This document shows positions 59,888-64,000 of a stretch of DNA of 64,000 nt, one piece after another. Each line of letters starts with the position of its first letter. Position 1 is the stretch's first letter. Position numbers and translations under genes: made by a program. The DNA is from JAODBJ01 sp963782465 (GTDB lineage Bacteria > Actinomycetota > Acidimicrobiia > IMCC26256 > PALSA-610): positions 310,001 through 374,000 of the forward strand of contig CAWAJR010000004.1 of NCBI GenBank assembly GCA_963782465.1. The letters run 5' to 3'. The notes beneath the pieces were generated by a model. It was not told the DNA's origin and did no database searches. It worked only from the letters and a program-made list of their open reading frames with translations.

Positions 59888-60601
59888 TCAGGGTACGTAC
59901 GCGTTGACCGTCGCGGTGATCGAAGCGTCGACCGCGACGCGCATGCCTCGCGCGAGCCGACCGAGCTGACGCACCCGTGCCGGGTGCCGCATCAAGAACT
60001 TCGCGACCGCGCGAGCATCGCCGGTGCCATCGGGGCCCGACATCGCAAGAATCTCGTCGTCGGTGTCACCCGCGATGTCGCTGACGGCGCGTATGCACGA
60101 CCAGGTCAGGCCGCGGCGCTCGGCAACGGCGGCAACCGCCGCGGTTTCCATGTCGAGCGCGACCACCCCGCGGTTGACCAGGTCGGCCAGCCCGTCGTCG
60201 GGGCCGAGCAGCGTGTCGGACGTGTGCAAGGTGCCGGCCGGGATGGTGCCCGGTATGGCTGCCGGTCGAAACGTTTCGCCGGTCGCGCCGTTCAGCACGA
60301 CGTCGGGCACGATGAGGTCGCCGACCGCGGACACGCCGTCGATGCCACCGCAGATGCCGATCATCACGACGTGCTCGACGTCGACCGCGTCGAGCACACG
60401 CGCGGTCGCCTCGGCGGCGCGAGTGGTACCGATCCCGATCACCGCCGCGACCACGTCGACGCCGCGCACCGTGCCGCGGTACCCGTCGACGGCACCGAGA
60501 CGAGACGGTGCGAGCGAGAGGCGCCGCACCATCGGCTTCAACTCCGGCCTCATCGCCGCCAGGATCGCGATCGTGTGTTCGTCGTGCATCGCCGCGGGCA
60601 T
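59888..60601 (-). CDS. MTA/SAH-nucleosidase-like phosphorylase-family protein
   Basis: 237 residues; ATG 60601 with GAGG eight bases upstream (ATG 60589 is the alternative). The fold is the purine nucleoside phosphorylase/MTAN type: IAILAAMRPELKPMVRRL, VVAAVIGIGTTRAAEAT, VVMIGICGGIDG and the purine-site motif VALDMETAAVAAVA (with Glu). The role could be cleaving 5'-methylthioadenosine, SAH or related nucleosides; the exact substrate is unresolved. A C-terminal extension (VRQLGRLARGMRVAVDASITATVNAYVP) differs from MtnN, fitting a futalosine- or hopanoid-associated-type nucleosidase as a possibility. Confidence 0.8.
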   Translation of the reverse strand: MPAAMHDEHTIAILAAMRPELKPMVRRLSLAPSRLGAVDGYRGTVRGVDVVAAVIGIGTTRAAEATARVLDAVDVEHVVMIGICGGIDGVSAVGDLIVPDVVLNGATGETFRPAAIPGTIPAGTLHTSDTLLGPDDGLADLVNRGVVALDMETAAVAAVAERRGLTWSCIRAVSDIAGDTDDEILAMSGPDGTGDARAVAKFLMRHPARVRQLGRLARGMRVAVDASITATVNAYVP

Positions 60602-60637
60602 GCACACAGCCTCGCACGCCGAGTGCCATTCGCCACG

Positions 60638-60662
60638 AAAACGGGACACAACGCCGTTTTTT
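60638..60662 (+). terminator. Hairpin with T-run upstream of the WxL-like locus
   Basis: AAAACGG (60638-60644) pairs with CCGTTTT (60654-60660), followed by TT (run of six T, 60657-60662). It has the shape of an intrinsic terminator on the plus strand, but lies between divergent genes, 100 bases before the WxL-like start. It may be an attenuator in that leader. Confidence 0.45.
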
Positions 60663-60763
60663 CGTCTCGTCCGGGCACCCAACCTCAAGGGCCGGAATTG
60701 CCCTGCCGAAGTACCAAGCGCTGGGCACGGAGGCCCTGCATAGCCAAGACAAGGATGCATGGC

Positions 60764-61309
60764 ATGTTGCACAAGAAACTCATTGCGGTCTGCGGTGCTG
60801 CGGCGCTGTTGACGATGTTCGTCGCCGGCCCGGCCATGGCTGCGCCCGGCGACCTGGTGGTTACCGGTGGAGCGCTGGCCTTCGACGGCGGCGCGCCCAC
60901 GATCAGCTCCTTCGACCCGATCACCCTGACCGGTGTCCCGCAGTTGACGACCCTCACCGTCGACCCCTTCACCGTGGTTGACCCCACGGGTTCGGCCGCC
61001 GGCTGGAACGTGACGCTGCAGATCCCCGACCTGGTGAATGGCGGGAGCTCGATCCTCTCGACCGACATCTCGATGTCGGCGCCGACCGTCACCCCGGTCG
61101 GTACGTCGGACGCATCCCTCGTGACGCCCACGGCGGTTGCCGCCTTCACGGGTAGCGCGGGCGACGAGATCGTGACGGCGGCAGCGGACGCAACGACCGG
61201 GGGCATGTACCTCGTGTCGCCGTTCCCTGCAAAGCTGGTCGTTCCGGTCGATGCAATCACTGGGACCTACACCAGCGCTGCGGTCATCTCGATCAACACT
61301 GGTCCGTGA
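60764..61309 (+). CDS. Secreted WxL-like surface protein
   Basis: 181 residues, ATG 60764 with AAGGA eight bases upstream. Signal peptide (about 1-27: KLIAVCGAAALLTMFVAGPAMAA). The mature part is Ser/Thr/Ala-rich and beta, with AAGWNVTLQIPDLVNGG (about 84-100), which fits the first part of the WxL domain; no cysteines in the mature protein. WxL domains bind peptidoglycan non-covalently in Gram-positives. The two genes downstream encode WxL-interacting-type proteins, supporting the assignment. Confidence 0.65.
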   Translation: MLHKKLIAVCGAAALLTMFVAGPAMAAPGDLVVTGGALAFDGGAPTISSFDPITLTGVPQLTTLTVDPFTVVDPTGSAAGWNVTLQIPDLVNGGSSILSTDISMSAPTVTPVGTSDASLVTPTAVAAFTGSAGDEIVTAAADATTGGMYLVSPFPAKLVVPVDAITGTYTSAAVISINTGP

Positions 61310-61351
61310 TCGAACGGTCGTAGGTCTTCAAGCGTTTGGAATGCCATGGTT

Positions 61352-61375
61352 GGGCCGGCCCAGAGGGGCCGGCCC
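61352..61375. terminator. Hairpin between the WxL-like genes
   Basis: GGGCCGGCCC (61352-61361), loop AGAG, GGGCCGGCCC (61366-61375): a ten-pair GC stem in the 98-base gap between the first and second genes. It may limit read-through or stabilise the upstream mRNA. No T-run follows. Confidence 0.6.
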
Positions 61376-61407
61376 GCCTGGCAACCGCGCCGGGAGGGCA
61401 CGATCAG

Positions 61408-62487
61408 ATGAAGCAACTTCGCCGAGCGGTCGCCGTGACAACGGCGGCCCTCACTGTGTTTGTCGGGCTGGCGCTTCCGGCCGGGGCCGCGACCACGAAG
61501 GGCGACAGTGTCGGGGCGTCGGTCGCACCCGGCTCGCAGACCGACCCGAAGGGCAGCTACTTCGTCCTCGACGAGCAGCCCGGCGCGACGGTGACGCAGT
61601 CGATCGTGCTGGAGAACAGCCAGTCGCACCCCATCGAGGCGCACCTCGAAAGCGTCGATGCGACAACGGGCGACGCGACGGGCGTGACGTACGCGCTCCC
61701 GAACTCGCAGCCGACGCTCACTGGTACGTGGGTCACGGTGCAGACCCCGGTCGTCACCCTCCAGCCGAACGAGAAGCGGTCGCTGCCGTTCACGGTCACC
61801 GTCCCGGCGGGGACCAAACCGGGCCAGTACATCGCCGGCCTCAGTGCATGGGTGCCGCTGCCGCCGGCGAAGAAGCAACCCGCGTTGAAGCAGGGAACCG
61901 GGTTCTCCGTGTCGCTGCAGCCGCGACGCGTCATCGCGGTGGAGATCGACGTGCCCGGCGGTCCGCTGGCATCGAAGCTCGCGGTCACGGGCGCGCGGGC
62001 GACCGCGACCCCTGACGGCGTGGCGCTGCTGCTCGGTCTCTCGAACACCGGCAACGCGTTCGCGCGGGGCAACGCGACGGTCTCGGTGAACGACACCGGC
62101 TTGCAGACCCACTTCACGATCAACACCTTCGTCGCCGGCACACAGATCGAGTACCGCATTCCGTGGACCAAGGACGTCGTCACCGGGACGCATGCCGTTT
62201 CGGCCGTTTTGCGTTACGGCAACAACCAGCAGACGACGTGGAACGGCAACGTGGTGATCGACCAGAGCACCGGGGCCAAACTCGAGGCGAGCCTGGCCAA
62301 GACCCGCATTCCGGTGCACAAGAGCTTCCCGTTCGTGCTGGTGCTGCTCGGTCTGGGCGTCGTCGTGCTGTGCGCGCTGGCTGCCCTCGTCGTACGCCGC
62401 CGCCGCAGCGGCGGTCGCGGCACGATCGCGGTCACCCGGACGGGGTCGCCGACCGGCGACGGCGAACGTGAGTTCACGCGCGTCTGA
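61408..62487 (+). CDS. WxLIP/DUF916-like membrane-anchored surface protein
   Basis: 359 residues from ATG 61408. Signal peptide (1-26), beta-rich extracellular region: DEQPGATVTQSIVLENSQSHPIEAHLESVDA (about 50-80) and SLPFTVTVPAGTKPGQYIAGLSAW are the two DUF916-type beta-sandwich motifs. C-terminal membrane helix (about 312-335) and basic tail RRRRSGG. In Firmicutes such proteins bind WxL-domain partners at the cell surface; here the partner would be the preceding gene product. The ATG 61336 upstream is not used because the segment before MKQLRRAVA lacks coding character. Confidence 0.75.
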   Translation: MKQLRRAVAVTTAALTVFVGLALPAGAATTKGDSVGASVAPGSQTDPKGSYFVLDEQPGATVTQSIVLENSQSHPIEAHLESVDATTGDATGVTYALPNSQPTLTGTWVTVQTPVVTLQPNEKRSLPFTVTVPAGTKPGQYIAGLSAWVPLPPAKKQPALKQGTGFSVSLQPRRVIAVEIDVPGGPLASKLAVTGARATATPDGVALLLGLSNTGNAFARGNATVSVNDTGLQTHFTINTFVAGTQIEYRIPWTKDVVTGTHAVSAVLRYGNNQQTTWNGNVVIDQSTGAKLEASLAKTRIPVHKSFPFVLVLLGLGVVVLCALAALVVRRRRSGGRGTIAVTRTGSPTGDGEREFTRV

Positions 62488-62575
62488 GTCCCCTTGGGGA
62501 CGACCGGTCAACTCGATTCGGTTTCGGTCGATTGAGGCTCAGACGTGTCGGATTCTCGGCACGCGACTGGACGAA

Positions 62576-64000
62576 ATGAAACGACGAGTCGCAGCGCTCT
62601 TTCTCGGCGCGACCGCGACGCTTCTGTTCGTGGCGCTGCCGGCCTACGGCGCGACCACTCGGAGCGACGCTCGTGTTCCGAGCGGCACGCCGGGCTCGAC
62701 CGCGCCCGCGATCGGGACCGACGTCCTCAGCGCCGCGCCCGCGCCCGGCTCGTCGGCCGGCCCCGCGAACGGCTTCGCGCTCACGCTCGACGCCGGCGGC
62801 TCGTCCCACCAGAACCTCGTGGTCACCAACCACAGCTCCGACCGCCGGCTGACCGTCGGCGTCGAGCCTGTCGACGCGACGAACTCGGGCGGGAACACCA
62901 CCTACGGCAGCACCGCGACGACGACGGGCGGCGGATCGTGGGTGACGGCCGCGATCAACGAAGTTGTGATCGAGCCGAATGCGAACGCGATCGTGCCGTT
63001 GACGATCGCGGTCCCCAGCTCGACCGCGGCCGGCGACGAAGTATGGGCCGGCATCCATGTGTACGGGGAACGGGCCGACTCGGCGTCGGGCGGCGCGCCG
63101 ATCGTCGATCATCTGCCCTCGCTCGACGTGCCCATCGGCATCACGGTCGCCGGTACGCCGGCGCCGCAGATCGCGGTGACGAGCGTGCAGCAGAAGCAGC
63201 AGGGCACGCGCACCTCGCTGCAGATCAACATCAACAACTCGGGCGCGGTGGCCGCCGACGTTTCGGGCACGGTGACCGAACCGGGGAGCACGCTGAGCCG
63301 GAAAGTGCACGTCACGGTCGAAGCGCGCAAGCAGCGCAGCGTCCTCGTCAACTGGCCGGCCTTCGATTCGACACGCGGTGCCGACGTCGACGTCGAGCTG
63401 TCGTACGGGAACGGCAACGTCGCGTCGTGGATCGGCAACGTACAAACGGCGGGATCGAAGCCGGCTACCAATCCCACGACGGCGGCGACCGACAACGCGA
63501 CCGGGCCGACCACATCTGCGAGCGCGTCGAAGTCGTCGAGCGGTGAACAGTGGTTGCGCGTCGGCGCGATCGCGTTCGTGATCGCGTTGATGCTTGCCGC
63601 CGGCGCGTTCTTGTTGCGCGAACTCCTTCGCCCGCTTCCCGACCGGCCGGACGCGACGGGCACCGTGGGCGTCCCCCTCGACATCGGCTCCATCCCGCCG
63701 CTGCACATCACGATGGACCCCGCGCACACCGACGTCCTCAACGCGCTGGTCGCACAGGTCGCGGCGCTCGCCGCGGTGATCGAGCGGCTGGCCGACCGGG
63801 TCGGCATCCCACTGACCCTCCCACCCGGGCCGCCGATCATCGGGGCGCCGTCGACCTCGCGGCGCCGCCGGCGTCGAGCCGCGGAATGCGCGCCCCCGCC
63901 ACCTTCGCCACCGCCTCCCGCGGCGCCCGCGACCGCGGAGTCGCCGCCACCCGCACCGGCGCCGTTCTTCGCCCCCGACGACGACCCGGTCGTCATCCGA
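62576..64000 (+). CDS. Second WxLIP/DUF916-like surface protein (partial; runs off window)
   Basis: 475 codons are visible, open to base 64000. ATG 62576; signal peptide (RRVAALFLGATATLLFVALPAYG), a Ser/Pro/Ala linker, then the DUF916-type sandwich (GGSSHQNLVVTNHSSDRRLTVGVEPVDA; PLTIAVPSSTAAGDEVWAGIHVYG), a Thr/Ser-rich linker, a membrane helix (about 325-343) and a cytoplasmic tail with a helical segment (about 380-405) and a long Pro-rich stretch (from about 430). The cytoplasmic Pro-rich tail is absent from the shorter paralogue and could bind another protein. Confidence 0.75.
   Translation, partial: MKRRVAALFLGATATLLFVALPAYGATTRSDARVPSGTPGSTAPAIGTDVLSAAPAPGSSAGPANGFALTLDAGGSSHQNLVVTNHSSDRRLTVGVEPVDATNSGGNTTYGSTATTTGGGSWVTAAINEVVIEPNANAIVPLTIAVPSSTAAGDEVWAGIHVYGERADSASGGAPIVDHLPSLDVPIGITVAGTPAPQIAVTSVQQKQQGTRTSLQININNSGAVAADVSGTVTEPGSTLSRKVHVTVEARKQRSVLVNWPAFDSTRGADVDVELSYGNGNVASWIGNVQTAGSKPATNPTTAATDNATGPTTSASASKSSSGEQWLRVGAIAFVIALMLAAGAFLLRELLRPLPDRPDATGTVGVPLDIGSIPPLHITMDPAHTDVLNALVAQVAALAAVIERLADRVGIPLTLPPGPPIIGAPSTSRRRRRRAAECAPPPPSPPPPAAPATAESPPPAPAPFFAPDDDPVVIR

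Noticed and set aside
1..64000. tRNA, rRNA, IS element or prophage
   Set aside because: No tRNA-like cloverleaf, rRNA segment, transposase, integrase or phage structural gene was recognised.

Overview
The window reads as a chromosome segment of a high-GC actinobacterium, most likely of the class Acidimicrobiia. The evidence is strong G/C bias at third codon positions, many GTG/TTG starts, F420/deazaflavin-type flavin proteins, a BTAD/SARP-type regulator, several ECF sigma factors, and three secreted proteins ending in the same GYWLVASDGGVFxFGDA-type repeat. Lineage is an inference from gene style; no rRNA or tRNA gene is present to confirm it.

Left part (1-30 kb): an ABC-F ATPase/ATP-grasp/TetR operon; a fluoride riboswitch followed by two overlapping crcB genes; dinB with a perfect LexA box over its start codon; three large secreted repeat proteins (carboxypeptidase-regulatory-like repeats, CHAP+FN3, GH16) with a common C-terminal repeat module; a large BTAD-ATPase regulator; ECF sigma/VOC and amidase/CMD/PPOX genes. 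From 22.4 to 29.15 kb a minus-strand operon begins with a cobalamin riboswitch. It encodes a secreted alpha/alpha-barrel protein, a secreted membrane-anchored DUF4430-like protein, and the T, A and S parts of an ECF transporter. This looks like a bacterial counterpart of the two domains of transcobalamin/intrinsic factor wired to a B12 importer.

Middle part (29-48 kb): CorA, a Baeyer-Villiger-type monooxygenase, an MtfA-like peptidase, an ECF sigma factor with a membrane-anchored beta-propeller partner, a dimethylglycine/sarcosine-dehydrogenase-like FAD/GcvT protein, an esterase/TetR pair, nucleoside hydrolase plus ribokinase, and a thioredoxin-like gene (42270-43340). In that gene an in-frame TGA replaces the first Cys of a WCGC motif and is followed by a SECIS-like hairpin: a strong selenoprotein candidate. 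Next come a paired FAD oxidoreductase system and an enoyl-CoA hydratase.

Right part (48-64 kb): YqeY, a DEAD-box helicase, a ferritin-like protein, a sulfotransferase/DUF1214 pair, RNase Z, a flippase, a PLDc_N protein, a LacI regulator, an NfeD/stomatin pair, ApbE, an MTA/SAH-nucleosidase-like protein, and at the edge a three-gene WxL-like cell-surface locus whose last gene runs off the window.

Two features cut across the map. First, several dispersed palindromic repeat families sit exactly at gene ends and sometimes supply the stop codons. Second, eight genes carry single-nucleotide frameshifts, five of them cured by adding back one G or C, which points to sequencing error at least as much as to decay. 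No CRISPR array, tRNA, rRNA, IS element or prophage was seen.
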